Assembly: GCA_963575745.1 (NCBI GenBank) | Contig: CAUYUJ010016896.1 | Location: 55,001 to 119,000, forward strand | Length of the DNA: 64,000 nucleotides | Direction of reading: 5' to 3' | From: Prorocentrum cordatum | Taxonomy: Eukaryota; Sar; Dinophyceae; Prorocentrales; Prorocentraceae | In this document: piece after piece, positions 21,780 through 32,864 of the stretch | Position numbering within the stretch: the stretch's first letter is position 1 | Layout: each line of letters begins with the position of its first letter | Notes under the pieces: generated by a model | Told to the model about the DNA's origin: nothing | Seen by the model: the letters and a program-made list of their open reading frames with translations, nothing else | The model's database searches: none | Made by a program: the position numbers and the translations under genes

Positions 21780-22835
21780 GCCTGACCGCAGAATGTGCTG
21801 CTTGGATAAAACGGCAGTCTGAACCAAAACCGATACGGACCCCATCGAAGAGGGAACCAGTACTGTTGGTCCCACATTGAAGGTGCCACTTTCCAGGAAA
21901 GGAACTATCATGGTGGGTGCGCCCTGGAGAGACAACCGATCATCGAAGGAGCCTCCTAAACACAGGCAAAGCAAGACGACGATGTCATTTGAATTGCCCC
22001 CTGACAAAAAATATTCATTCGCATGTAAGCTAATCGTTTCGAGGAAGCGCCCGCTGGGTAATTCAATTGTTCGCTTGGCAACTTGTTCGCCCGCTCGCTT
22101 GCTCAATGCTTCGAGCTGTATCTCCACAACAATTCCGTTTCGACTCTGTTCTGGACCTGAATAGAAATGAAAATTCAATGCAGCATCCTATTCAGCGGGG
22201 TGTCACCGGTTCCGCTGCTCCGAGGACGTAACAAAGACACGCCCCAACGCGCTATGACTTAGATGGTATGCGTGGAGCGATGAGGTTGGCGCGTGGATCG
22301 CATGAACTTCTGACTGGGAAGCGCAATTATGTGACTCAGCGCGAAAGGAACGCTCGCCGAGCAGCCGCTGCACCCCGGTGGAAGTCTTCGCGGAGGCCCC
22401 CGAAGCCTCCGAACAGAGAAGAGCAGAGGAGGCGTGAGGAGGAGGAAAGAGGAGGAGGGAATATCGATGCATGATAAATACTCCCCCTGGAGCCAAACTG
22501 CGCGTGACTTCGGCTGTTCCTCGGCCTTGGACCTATGGTGCGTTGCCCACACATCCGGCCATCTGATTTGTTCAAAGCGCGGCCCCGTAAGCGCCAACTC
22601 TTCCCTGGAGCCAGCGTTTCGCCCTGGATCACTTTTGTTCTGGTCCGGGGTCGCGGCAACGAGCCCCCGCGAAGCCGGAGTCGAAACAAACGGAATCGTC
22701 ATACCGCGGGGTCCGTCGCGTCGAGGCAGGGGAGAGAGATGTCCTGCGGAGGCGTCCAAGAGGTTCCTGGGAAGCTTTGGCGGAGGCCTGTGAGGGCCCG
22801 GAAACTTCCAACATTGGGACTGTCTGCGTGGGAAA
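21780..22835. other. Spacer, no gene recognised
   Basis: Mixed sequence with a lower-GC patch at 21900-22180. Short open frames exist on both strands without domain likeness. A minus-strand frame at 22178-21774 looks mildly protein-like (LPSGRFLETISLHANEY) but I cannot support it as a gene. Confidence 0.4.
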
Positions 22836-22930
22836 GGAGGAAGAGGAGGAGGAGGAAAAGGAGGATAATGAGGAGGAGGAGGAGGAGAAGGAGGAGGAGG
22901 AGGAGGAGAAGGAGGAGGAGGGGGGGGACA
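22836..22930. repeat. GGA trinucleotide tract
   Basis: GAGGAGGAGGA with few interruptions, about 95 bp, ending in a short G run. Confidence 0.9.
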
Positions 22931-23044
22931 AGCTATGTGCGCTCGCGTCAGATCTTACGTCCTACCCCACCCTCCCATCCCTTACCATGGCGCTGATTTT
23001 CTCTATCCGCGAACGCGTGTCGTAGCGGACCTGTGGCTCCGCGC

Positions 23045-23530
23045 GCGCGTGCGTAGTGGGTGGTGGTGCGCGTGCGTGCGTGCGTGTGTGTGCGTGGTTG
23101 TGGTTATGGTTATGGTTGTGGTCGTGAAGGTGGTGGTGGTGGTGGTGGTGGTGGTGGTGGTGGTGGTGGTGGTGGTTGTGTGTGTGCGTGTGTGCGCGTG
23201 TGCTGTGGTGTGACGTGGTGTGGCGTCTTGGTGGTTTGGTGGTGGGCCAAGTGCGTGCGTGCGTGATGGCGGTGGTGGTGGTGGCGGTGGTGGTGGTGGT
23301 GTGTGTGTGCGTGTGTGTGGGTGTGTGTGTGTGCGTGTGTATGTGTGTGTGTGTGTGTGCGTGCGTGTGTGTCTGTGTGCGCGCGCGTGTGATGTGGTGT
23401 GACGCGGTGCAGCGTGGTGGTGGTGGGTGGGGTAGTGGGGTGGTGGTGGCGGTGCGCGTGCGTGCGTGCGTGCGTGCGTTGGTGGGTGGAAGTGGCGGTG
23501 GGCGGGGCGGGGCGCGGTGCGGTGGTGGCG
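23045..23530. repeat. TG / GGT repeat block
   Basis: About 480 bp of alternating GT, GTGC and GGT repeats on the plus strand, including a pure GGT run near 23130-23175 and a TG run near 23330-23360. The TG and TGCG parts can form Z-DNA (established property of such repeats). Confidence 0.9.
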
Positions 23531-24250
23531 GGCGGATGGGCGCGCGAGAAAGAGGCCCGCGCTGGGGCGAGAACGCCATCCTGAACGACGGAAGCAAAAC
23601 ACCGATCCGAAAATGACACTCACGCTGCAGCGGGAGCACAATTCGGAACGAGCGGGGCCCGAAAATGAGGCCGGCGCCTCAGCGAGAGCAGCATTTTGGA
23701 AACAAATGCAAGCGACAACCCAACTCCGGGGAAACCTGTGTGTAAAAAACAATACGCAGGGGGGGGGGTCGGCTACTCCCATTCCGTCATCAGGGGAAGA
23801 GGGAGAGAGTAGAATTCAGATTGAATAGTTGTCAAGGACCAGGACAAGGCCAAGGACAAGGATATCCGCATAAGTGGGTTCAGCGTCAAAGTACCCACGC
23901 TGGTGCCTTGCGCGGTTCTGCCAAACTCACCTGCGATCGGTTGTGCAACAGCCCTGTCGTCTCACTGGGGCCGGCAGGGGGCGCGCCACGTTGCTCAAGG
24001 ACTGAGCTCCGAGGTGGCCCCGTAAGAGAGACCCGCTACCTTGCGATCACGAGTCCCTGCGGGTCAGTGCGGGGGGAGCAGCTGCTGGTACTTCCGCGCG
24101 CCCTAGGGGAGGGGGCGCGCGGTCTTAGCAGCGCGCCCAAGCAAGGGGGGAGGAGGCGGCGACGCTACAAGTCCAAAAGGAGGAGAGGGGGAAGGTCGGG
24201 AGGCCCGTGTCCCAAAACTGTTGCTGGGGGAGCTGCTCGCCCAACCGTTT
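23531..24250. other. Spacer, no gene recognised
   Basis: GC-rich sequence with only short open frames and no domain likeness. A G run sits at about 23760-23768. Confidence 0.4.
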
Positions 24251-26060
24251 CAATCATATACTCCGCTCTCCCACTCGCCTCGTTTCTCGGTCTGGTCAAG
24301 AGTTGCCCCATGCATTGTCGCATCTGTACTCGTAGTCACGATATGTAGTAGATGGGGCCATCGAGGAAACGCTTCTGTGGACTTCGTGACGATCACTTCT
24401 TCCCCCTTCGACACCCCGCAGCAATGCACCTGTCGGCGCTCCAAGATATCTTTCCCATTGCGATGACAGCGCGAGCACTCCGTGATGCCCATCCTGTTTG
24501 TCTTGAGTAGCACTCCAGGTTTTCCTCGCTAGTGCAGCTCTTGGCTGCCTGTGGGCTCGCCCAGCTTGCCCCGGGCAGCGATCCGAGAAAACCTCGGTAA
24601 TGCTTCCCTTGGCTCTCCATTGGGCTCCAGTGGGTGCACTCACCAGTGGCCACTGGAGGAGCTGGCCGCAGTCGTCTCCTCCGACTGAACTGTTCCTCGA
24701 AAATCTCGGTGTCATCCAGCAGGGTCTGCGCGCTGTATCGTAGCTTCTGGCGCCCCTTGAGCCTCCTCACTTCCTCTGGGTCGAGATTGTCCTCGTTGCT
24801 CAGCTCCTTCATGGCGACCCATATGACTTTGTGGAGGTTCTCTTCGTCGTTCTTGGATATCTTCAGCGCCGGCTCACACCAGCTCTGCGCTGTGAAGGCC
24901 AACCCCCCTGCCCTTTCCCACGCGCCCAAAGGGCACCGTTCGATGAGATCGTGTCCTTCGACCATGTGCATCATTGGGAAGGACGCGGGGGTCAGCTCGA
25001 AAAGCTCCTCTGGGCCCATTTTCTGGGTGGCGTCGAAGAACTGGCAGCGGCACTCCTTGATGGCGTCGCCTAGCTGCTGCGGCAGCCTTTCCGCCGCGAG
25101 CGCCCCCCATCTAATCCCCAACTTGAGCTCCACCACCATCGACGGCCCGCTCTGGCGCGGGAGGAACTTCGACCCGAGCCCGATTTTTGGCCACCCCTCG
25201 CAGTCGTCGCCGAACGCGTCCTTCATCTTGTCCACCCACTCTATCATGAGCTCATCATCGGGGTGGCTTTCCTGCGCCTTGACGAGCTGTGACCAGTCCA
25301 CCTTGCGCCGGAACTGTCACTTGTCCCCTCTCGAGTTGGGGCCGGGGCCGCTCCGCCACAACTTGTTTGGGAAGGCAAGACCGCGCGAGCAGGCTACGCC
25401 CTTCTTCTCGCCCCGTCCTGCGCCCCTCCAACACGCGTTGAACAGCTGCACGTTGTCGCTCAACTTATGCACGAAGTCCAGCGCCTCGAGGTGCGCCGAT
25501 TGTTTTTCACAATGTTTTTCGCCGTCTTAATGTAGTCGCCCACCTCGTACACCTTTCCGATTGTCTCCAACTCTTGTTTTGCCGCCTTCAACTCATCTTC
25601 GCCACTGTTGTCCATGGCCTTGTACTTGTCGAGCAGGATGTCGCAATTTTTTGCGCGGCGAAGAGCCTCAATCATGCTTTCCCATGCTTTGCTGAAAGGC
25701 TGCAAACATGTCTCCGTTCATTGTGATGCCCTCCAGCAGCGCGTCGGCCATCTCGTTTGACTTCAGCAGACCCAACGTGTTTCCTACTCTGCGAGACTTT
25801 CTATGTGAGCCTTCTTCTTCTGCCAAGAGTGCTTGCGCTGCTTTTGTCAGTCCTCAGGCCTGGGCTGCCCGCCCGGCTCCTTTCGCTTTCCTTCTGTCAT
25901 CGGCAAACCTGCTCTCTCAAAATACACTTCTCTCCTCCATGCAGCGTCTTTTCTTCGCCGCCCAAATATTCCCACTCCCCCTGCCTCAGCTCCAGCTCGC
26001 AGTCGATGCGCACCCTCTTCCATTGACTGCCTCTGCCTCATTGATTTTTTTCATAGCCAG
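24250..26060 (-). pseudogene. Decayed gene of unknown function
   Basis: I do not recognise the family, but the minus strand reads as one protein broken by frameshifts. From the 5' end: INLAMKKINEAEAVNG; RIDCELELRQGEWEYLGGEE; NEMADALLEGITMNGDMF; PFSKAWESMIEALRRAKN; ELKAAKQELETIGKVYEVGD; then a 302-codon frame (25301-24393) with DWSQLVKAQESHPDDELMIE, LGSKFLPRQSGPSMVVELKL and ELFELTPASFPMMHMVEGHD. Near the 3' end, MGITECSRCHRNGKDILERR followed by VHC looks like a zinc-binding pair. Composition is balanced and GC is lower than in the surroundings. No RT, transposase or nuclease motif is seen. It could be a host pseudogene, a gene with several unplaced introns, or an accessory ORF of an element. 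Confidence 0.5.
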
Positions 26061-26860
26061 GTTTATATATTGCGTGCCCCTGTGGCTCTCAATCATACTG
26101 TAGTACCCGAGCCCCTCGTTGCAACGCCCGCGGGGCCATGGCTGGCTGCTGCCCGCGAAGGCCATGGGTGGCCTCGCCGCGTTACGCACTCCGAGAAACC
26201 CCACAAGTGCGCAACGCTGCGCACCTAGGCCGACGTTGAGCCAGATCAGCTGTGGGATCCGAATCTGATCCATTGGGATGGTAGCGTATTCCTATCTGCC
26301 CTGTTAACCGCGTGGCACCTTGCATGCTGGCCCCATCTCCCCCCCCCCACCCACCCACTGACCGTGACCCGTCTGTACATCTGTACGTTTCGCGCATGCT
26401 GTCCAATATGCATAGTACCCCGCCCGCCAACTCTCCGTATCTGCAATGACAAGAAGAAGGAATATTAGCATCGTGTCGTCATGGTAGACGACGTCGTTTA
26501 CTGACTGGGGCGGGTGGGCTGGTTGTTGTCAGGGAGGCCTCTCCCCGAGGCATTTCACTGCAAGTCCGCTCACCGTCCTCCTTGAAACTCCTTCGGCCCC
26601 TGAAGGCAAGGCCCTTTTGGGACCGCTTCAAAAGAGGGCCCAAGGCCCAAGCTGACTCCATGACGACCCAAGATGACCTCAAGAAGGCTCAGACAGGCCC
26701 ACCAGATGGATCAAGAGGGCTCCAAAAGGACCCTCGCAAAGACTCGACTCGGGCCAGCCGCTCAGTGGCTGCCAGGACCGGATCAGCGGCGGGCGGACAG
26801 GGGGGCGCCGGCCCGGCGTGGCTTCCGCACCCGCCGGGTCAGCTCCAAAGGGCATTGGCC
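26061..26860. other. Spacer, no gene recognised
   Basis: Short open frames only. 26590-26750 is degenerate CCCAAG/GGCCC repeat of the kind seen at 16020-16260. Confidence 0.4.
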
Positions 26861-27034
26861 TATAGGTCGGGCGTGTCCTCCTAGAGGCGGATTTTGGACG
26901 AACAAGTAAAACATGTTCGAACGATAACCTCTACAAACGAATAAGCTCGAACATACGGCCAAAAATCGCCCCCAGATAGTTGTTGTTAACATTATTTTTG
27001 ATTACCCCTCCTGTAGAGGGACACGCGCGCCCTG
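26861..27034. mobile_element. Mini-1 copy 3
   Basis: The left end TATAGGTCGGGCGTGTCCTC and the right end CTCCTGTAGAGGGACACGCG are inverted counterparts, with an AT-rich 170-bp interior. The right terminus is partly decayed (GCGCGCCCTG) and no target-site duplication is visible. Confidence 0.72.
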
Positions 27035-27249
27035 CTCGCGCCTCGAGCCCCAGCGCCCGGGGCCCGCCGCGCCCCCGCCGTCCGGGTCCACCGCGGGGCC
27101 GCCGCTCCTCGGGAAGAGCCGGGCAGCACCGGCACCGCCCCCCTCCCCTTGGCCGCTCCGAGGGCCCGCTCGGACCAGAACTTCGAGGCGGAGCGCGTGT
27201 CCTGGGGGGGGCCCAGAGCGCCGACGATGGCAAAGGCTAGGCTTCGGCG

Positions 27250-27413
27250 ATGACAGGCGTCATGGGGTGGGTGGGGGAGCGAGAGGCGAGGGTGGGTATA
27301 TGACGTAACGCCCCCCCCCCCCGCCGTGCGCACGGCGGCGGTGCCCGGAGCGCACTGGGGCGGGGGGGGGGAGCGTTACGTCACAGGGGGGGGGAGGCCA
27401 TGACGCCCGTCAT
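27250..27413. repeat. Nested palindromic fold-back with TGACGTAA arms
   Basis: At the centre is the perfect 18-bp palindrome CCGCCGTGCGCACGGCGG (27321-27338). Around it are inverted TGACGTAACGC (27301-27311) and GCGTTACGTCA (27373-27383), each followed inwards by a C or G run. Further out, both arms carry a small hairpin, ATGACAGGCGTCAT (27250-27263) and ATGACGCCCGTCAT (27400-27413). TGACGTAA is the core bound by bZIP factors of the CREB/ATF type in other eukaryotes; any such role here is inference. Confidence 0.85.
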
Positions 27414-27439
27414 GCCCCAAGCTTTGGCGACGAGGGCCC

Positions 27440-28010
27440 CCCAGGCTCCCAGGAGGCCCCGAAAAAAGTGGCGGCCACAGGGCAAGGGTAGTGGTATCGG
27501 CACCGATTCCTCCCCGCATCGATGCCCAACAGCACGTGTTGTCCAAAATCAGCAGCGGCCGCTGCTGGGCAGGCGACCCTGTGTCATTCAATGGACAGCG
27601 TCCGCAGCGACACCGAGAACGAATCCTGTTCAAAATGGGTATGACCTGCTGTCGGTCATCGTGCCCACTCTCCTCGTGCCCATTTCGATCGTACCGACGC
27701 TCCCAGGGGGAACAGAAAGGTACTGATACCGCTACGCCCCCGACCTCTCCCAGGGTGCGTTCTGACCAGGATTCCTGGGTGAATTCGGCGTGGCGAACCC
27801 GAACAGGGCAAACACGAGACAAAAGTAGCGGTATTGGTACTTTTCGCCAGATTGATCCGACGGGTCCCGTGGCCCGAAACCAAGCGAAAACGCAAAACAC
27901 ATATGGCGGAACCCGGAAACCCTGAACACAACAATGTTGTCAGCTTTGGGGGCGCACTCTTTACCCCGTCCGCCACTCCTGAACAGGGACCGACCGTCCC
28001 GTTATTCCTT
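27440..28010. other. Spacer, no gene recognised
   Basis: Moderate-GC sequence without repeats or a recognisable coding frame on either strand. Confidence 0.4.
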
Positions 28011-28012
28011 TC

Positions 28013-28177
28013 GGCCTACCACGACATGTTCTTAGAACCCCAAAATGTTCTAAGAACCGAAACGATGGTCTTATAACATAATCCCGCTGCGCTAAAGCAA
28101 AACAGTCCCAGCCATGCATGTTGTAAGAACATTTCGTGGAAGCCACAAGAGGTTCTCAGAACATGCTTTGGTGGGCC
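28013..28177. mobile_element. Mini-2 copy 1: short inverted-repeat element
   Basis: Starts GGCCTACCACGACATGTTCT and ends with the inverse AGAACATGCTTTGGTGGGCC. TAAGAAC/GTTCTCAG pairs extend the ends to about 28 bp. The 165-bp interior is non-coding. Similarity to copy 2 continues about 35 bp past the right end (GACGCTTCG-CACTGCTTGA), so the repeated unit is longer than the inverted-repeat part. No target-site duplication found. Confidence 0.72.
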
Positions 28178-28451
28178 TCTAGGCGAGCCACGACGCTTCG
28201 ACACTGCTTGACGCATTCCGCCCGTCTCCCGCCGGCCCCCGCTCGCGGGGGCGGCCTCGTTGTCCCTGCCGCCGCCTGCCGCCGGCCTTCCGCCTCCGCC
28301 CGCCGAGGAAGAGGCATGGCAACTCCCGCGGCCCTCGCAGGCAAGGCCTCTTCCTTTGTTGGAGCGCCTCGTGTAGCGCCAGGACCTTCCAGGGAGGGTG
28401 TCGCCCAGAGAGCCGGCGCTCCGGAGAATTGGGCGGCGGGATTTGGACCGT

Positions 28452-28580
28452 TTTCGGCCTCTGGGGGCCGTCGCCCGGCCGCGTGCGCGCCAACAAAAAA
28501 CGACTCAGGAAGAAACGCCCTTCCTGGGGAAGTGGTCCGGACCTCCGGGGCCCACGCAGTGAGAAACTTGGAGCGGGCCG
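28452..28580 (+). repeat. Dispersed repeat R4, copy 1
   Basis: Contains TCGGCCTCTGGGGGCCGTCG and CTGGGGAAGTGGTCCGGACC followed by TCCGGGGCCCACG. The same two blocks at similar spacing recur near 29560, 31262, 33510 (plus) and 31665, 51460 (minus). Confidence 0.6.
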
Positions 28581-28600
28581 AGTGTCCCCGCACTCCTCTG

Positions 28601-28772
28601 GGCCTACCACGAAATAGTCTTGGAGCCCAAAGTGTTCTAAGAACAAAAACAATGTTTTTTTTTATAACAGACGCCCGATGTGTCAAAACAAGACAGTCCC
28701 AACCAGAATTGTTCCAAGACCAGTGATGTCGTGCAGACAACCAAAGGTTCTTAGCACATTCGTTGCTGGGCC
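28601..28772. mobile_element. Mini-2 copy 2
   Basis: Same orientation and layout as copy 1: left end GGCCTACCACGAAATAGTCT, right end GTTCTTAGCACATTCGTTGC followed by TGGGCC. A run of nine T precedes ATAACAGACGC. It shares AAACAAGACAGTCCCAACCA with copy 1 (AAGCAAAACAGTCCCAGCCA). The two copies lie about 420 bp apart. Confidence 0.7.
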
Positions 28773-28809
28773 TAATTGGCGGGCACGGACGCTTCGCCAC
28801 TGCTTGATT

Positions 28810-30110
28810 TTCCTCCTCCGAACTCCAGCAGCGCGCCCCGCCCGCCGCGACGCCCTGGCCGCCGCCGCCCGCCGCGGCCGCGGGGCGGCTCGCGCTGTGC
28901 CAGCAGCGCGCCGCGCCCGGGCGCGGGGCCGGGCGGCCCCGCGGCGGCGAGGGGCTCCTGCGGCGCGCGCGCAGGGGTGCCCCCCGCCGTCGAGGCTCTC
29001 GTCACTCTCAACGCCGCCGCCGCCGCTGGCGTCGGGCGCCGCAGGACGCCGTCGCCGCGCCAGAGGGAGACTTCGCGCGCCCTCGAGCGCAGAGGCAGCG
29101 GACACAAGGGCACCAGGCATCTCATCCAAGCCCCATCGGCGGCCCGACGCAGCAGCAAATCCGATCGGTCACGTGATCCCGAAGCGGCGACAGGTCCATG
29201 CACCTCGGCGGCCAGACTGCCCCCCGTCGCAGTTGCTCCACGCAGCGAAACCGCCGAGGTGTTCGCTCGCTTGGTCTGCATCGGCCCGGCGGTGTAGGCC
29301 CCCATCATCTCGCGCGCGCGTGCCGTTCGCATCACGAGGTGAAAGACGAGAGATCGCGCAGCAGATCCGCAACCCTGCAACCCGAGACGAGGCGAGCAAG
29401 CGCGCGAGCAGCCCAAGGCAAGGGGTGCGTCCCGCGCGTGCGAGAGGGTGGGGTCCACGAGCACCTCAGGGCCTCCCCTGTAGCACCGAGATCACGGCGC
29501 CCGAAGGCCAGGACCGCGCTGCTGGCGCCAATGCGATGGTCGGAGGCCCTCGCCGGGCCTCGGGATCGTGACATGGCGGCTCGGGATGGAAAGCTTGTCT
29601 CGGGGAGTGGGTCGAGACCTCTGGGGGTCGACTCCATCAGAAACAGGGTCTTGAATACGCCCCCCTGTCTGGAGAGCGAGGAGGAGGGCCAAGAGGGGAG
29701 GGGCGAGCAGGGCGAGGGACTGGATCGAGCAGGGCGCGGGGAGAAGGGGCCAGAGGAGGGCGAGGGGGGGACGAGCTGCGCAACGCGTTGGATCCCTGGG
29801 CGCCCTCTATAGGACAAGGGGCGCGGGGCCGGCCGGCAGGCCGCCCCTCGGCTCACAGCAGGGACTGCCCCCGGGCCCGCAAGAACCTGGCAACGCAGCA
29901 CTCGCCCGAAGGAACGAGTTGCACATGAAACAAGGACCCTCGACGGGAAGCGCAACCCCAACATACATGGGGGCGCCAGCAGCCATGACGAGAAGCGCAA
30001 CCCAACGGACGACGTGGGGAGCGGCAGGCAGGCCATCCGCAGGGCCCTGCATGCACAGACGCTGCCACCCAAAGGGCCAGTGCCAGCAACGACTGCAGCG
30101 GCAGCACTGC
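28810..30110. other. GC-rich spacer, no gene recognised
   Basis: Very GC-rich, with an R4 copy at about 29560-29650. Open frames on both strands are long (up to about 300 codons) but consist of Arg/Ala/Pro and lack any domain. Confidence 0.45.
29560..29650 (+). repeat. Dispersed repeat R4, copy 2
   Basis: Reads GCTCGGGATGGAAAGCTTGT, CTCGGGGAGTGGGTCGAGAC, then CTCTGGGGGTCGAC. It is closest to the inverted copy at 31665-31800. Confidence 0.65.
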
Positions 30111-30117
30111 TCGGCGG

Positions 30118-30552
30118 CCGCTCCCCCTCCTCCTCCTCCCCCCCCTCCTCCTCCTCCTCCTCCTCCTCCTCCTCCTCCTCCTCCTCTCCTCCTCCTCCTC
30201 CTCCTCCCCTCCTCCTCCTCCTCCTCCTCCTCCTCCTCCTCTCCCCCTCTCCTCCTCCTCCTCCCCTCCCCCCTCCTCCTCCTCCCCCTCCTCCTCCCCC
30301 CCTCCTCCTCCTCCTCCTCCTCCTCTTCCTCCTCTTCCTCCTCCTACTCCTCCTCCCCTCCTCCTCCTCCTCCTCCTCCCGCTCCTCCTCCTCCCCCTCC
30401 TCCTCCTCCCCTCCTCCCCCTCCTCCTCCTCCTCCTCCCGCTCCCCCTCCTCCTCCTCCTCCCCCTCCTCCTCCTCCTCCTCCTCCTCTTCCTCCTCTTC
30501 CTCCTCCTACTCCTCCTCCTCCTCCCCCTCCTCCTCCTCCTCCTCCTCCCCA
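30118..30552. repeat. TCC trinucleotide tract, about 435 bp
   Basis: Nearly pure TCC on the plus strand with CCCC, CTC and TTCC variants. Plus-strand frames read Pro, Ser or Leu runs; these are not genes. Confidence 0.97.
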
Positions 30553-30699
30553 GTGTGCCCCGCCCGAGGCGACCCGCGCAGGCAGCAGGGCACCGGGCCC
30601 ATCGGGAGCCCCTTGGGAGCCCAGCGGCGCGTATGGCACGCGGCACGCCTGCCGCGGCGCCTGCACGCGGAGGAAGGGGGGGGAGGAGGCCTCCTCCTC

Positions 30700-31135
30700 C
30701 CTCCTGCCTCCTCCCTCCTCCTCTTCCTCCTCCCTCCTCCTCCTCCTCCTCCTCCCTCCTCCTCCTCCTCCTCTTCCTCCTCCTCCTCCTCCTCCTCCTC
30801 CTCTCCCTCTCTCCTCCTCCTCCTCCCTCCTCCTCCTCCTCCTCCTCCTCCTCCTCCTCCTCCTCCTCCTCCTCCTCCTCCTCCTATTCCTCCTGCTCCA
30901 TCCTCCTCCTCCTCCTCCTCCTCCTCCTCCTCCTCCTCCTTCTCCCCATCCTCTTCCTTCTCCTCCTCCTTCTGCTTCTCCTTCTCCTCATCCTCCGCCT
31001 CCTCCTTCTCCTCCTCTTCCTCCTGCTCCGCCGTTTCCTCTTCATCCGCCTCTTCCTCCTCCTCCTCCTCCTCGTCCTTTTCCTCTTCCTCCTCCTCCTC
31101 CTCCTCCTCCTCCTCCTCCTCCTCCTCCTCCGGCG
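30700..31135. repeat. TCC/TTC trinucleotide tract, about 435 bp
   Basis: A second large tract, pure TCC in the middle and mixed TCC/TTC/TGC towards the right. It is separated from the first by about 150 bp of ordinary GC-rich sequence. Confidence 0.97.
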
Positions 31136-31261
31136 GCTCGCACGACAAGTGGCATGCGCACCATGGCTGCTGCACGCGGGGGGGGGGGAAAGGAAGAGGG
31201 GGAACGACCCAAAGATCCCCTCGCGTCGTGAACAAAAATCGTGACAGCATATATGTCGCTA

Positions 31262-31400
31262 TGTTCGGCCTCTGGGGGGGCCTCGCTAGGCCTCAAGACC
31301 GTCAAATTTCAGCTCGGGATGGAAAACCCGTCCCGGGGAAGGGATCCAAACCTCCTGGGTTCGACGTTGTGAACAAAATCACAACGTCGGGGCTCTGGGT
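31262..31400 (+). repeat. Dispersed repeat R4, copy 3
   Basis: TCGGCCTCTGGGGGGGCCTC, then CAGCTCGGGATGGAAAACCC and CCCGGGGAAGGGATCCAAAC. It forms an inverted pair with copy 4, about 270 bp away. Confidence 0.65.
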
Positions 31401-31664
31401 AGAGGGGGGGGGAGGAGGAGAACGGAGGGGGGAAGAGGGGGGACGAGCAAGAGGGGAAGGAGGAGAAACAGAGACAGGGTAATGAAGGGCAGAAGGGGAA
31501 GCAGGCATGGCGAAGGAGAAGAAAGGGAGGACGCGGGAGACTGAGCACGAGAGAGCGAGAGAGAAGCGGCAGGAGAAGGGCGCGGAGAGAGGAGGCCGAG
31601 ACGAAAAAGGGGAGTGCCTGGAGCAGGGGACGGAGAAAGTAGAGCGCTCCGCCCAGACCCCCGA

Positions 31665-31850
31665 CGTCATGACTTTTCCCACCGTCGACCCCCAGAGGTC
31701 TCGACCCACTTCCCGGGACCGGCTTTCCGTCCCGATTCGATTCTTCTGACGCCCCCGGAGCCCGAAGCCCGGCGAGGGCCCCCCGAGGCCGACGATGGTG
31801 CACAGTCTCCCGCCACGATGGTTCACGACGCGCGGGGCTCTTGGGAGATA
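31665..31850 (-). repeat. Dispersed repeat R4, copy 4 (inverted)
   Basis: On the minus strand: GGCCTCGGGGGGCCCTCGCC, CGGGACGGAAAGCCGGTCCC, GGGAAGTGGGTCGAGACCTC. Same order of blocks as the plus-strand copies. Confidence 0.65.
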
Positions 31851-31934
31851 GAGCGCTTCGGCACGCTCTGAGGCGCGCCCCGGGGCGCCCAGCGGGCGAC
31901 GACAGCGTCGACGGGCGGCGAGGCCGACGGCGGG

Positions 31935-32208
31935 GCGGTGAGGGGGGAGAGGAGGAGGAGGAGGAGGAGAGGAGGAGGGAGGAGGAGGAGGAGGAGGAGG
32001 GGAGGGGGAGAGGAGGAGGTGGAGGAGGAGGAGGAGAGGAGGGAGGAGAGGAGGAGGAGGAGGAGGAGGAAGGAGGGAGGAAGGAGGAAGGAGGAGGAGG
32101 AGAGGAGGAAGGAGGAAGGAGGAGGAGGAGGAGGAGGAAGGAGGAAGGAGGAAGGAGGAGGAGGAGGAGGAAGGAGGAAGGAGGAAGGAGGAGGAGGAGG
32201 AGGAGGAC
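31935..32208. repeat. GGA trinucleotide tract
   Basis: About 270 bp of GGA with AAGGAGGAAGGA stretches. It ends in GACCAGTGTAAACCCAAGG; a nearly identical tail (GACCAGTGCAAACTCAAGG) follows the short GGA run at 34430-34457, so tract and flank were copied together. Confidence 0.92.
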
Positions 32209-32219
32209 CAGTGTAAACC

Positions 32220-32862
32220 CAAGGAAGGAGGGCAGGTGCCTCCGCGCAGCGGCCCCGTGCAGCGGGCGGTCCTCGGCGGGCCCCCATGCCGCGCCGCCGC
32301 GCCGCGGGGCGCACGGCGCCGCGCGGCCTCGCGGGCCTCCGCCTGGGCGGCTCGCGAGCGGCGGCCAAAACGCACGGCATGGCTCTGAAGAGGGTCGTTA
32401 TGATTGTTCTATGCAGGCGGAAGCGCGGGAAGCGAAATCTGGCGGGGCATTCCTTCACAACGCTTTCTGGGCTGTCACAACGCTTCCCGCGGCAGCTGGC
32501 CCATGCCAGAAGCCGAGCGGCGGAGGAGGCCACGAGAAGGCGTGAGGCGGCGGCTAACAGATTAACGAAATGCTGCGGCGACATCTGTGGATTACCTCAC
32601 AGGGCCAAAAAAGGTCGTCCGTGGAAGACGGGGGATTGCGTGGGCGCGGCCTGCGAGATGCATCGCGGCGTGACTTGATGTCCGATGGAAGTGCCTGCGC
32701 CGTGTCGAGTGATGTGCGGCGCTGCGGTGTCTCCTGGCGTGCGAGGACCGTGCTGAGCGACGCGATCTAGCGACGACTCGGAGACGGCCTGGGCTCCCGG
32801 CGGCCTGCGAGTGGGGCGCAGCGGGTGGGCTGGGGGGGTTGGCCTACCGGGGGCAGCAAGGC
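32220..32862. other. Spacer, no gene recognised
   Basis: A 130-codon plus-strand frame (32286-32678) has a Cys-rich end (KCCGDICGLPHRAKKGRP), but no family likeness and no support for expression. Confidence 0.4.
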
Positions 32863-32864
32863 CC

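Noticed and set aside
24634-25530. 298-codon plus-strand frame
   Set aside because: Antisense to the better supported minus-strand relic; composition (Ser/Leu/His-rich) fits a shadow frame.
29919-31244. Open plus-strand frames of about 400-440 codons across 30-31 kb
   Set aside because: They are translations of stop-free TCC repeats (Pro/Ser/Leu runs) with no domain.
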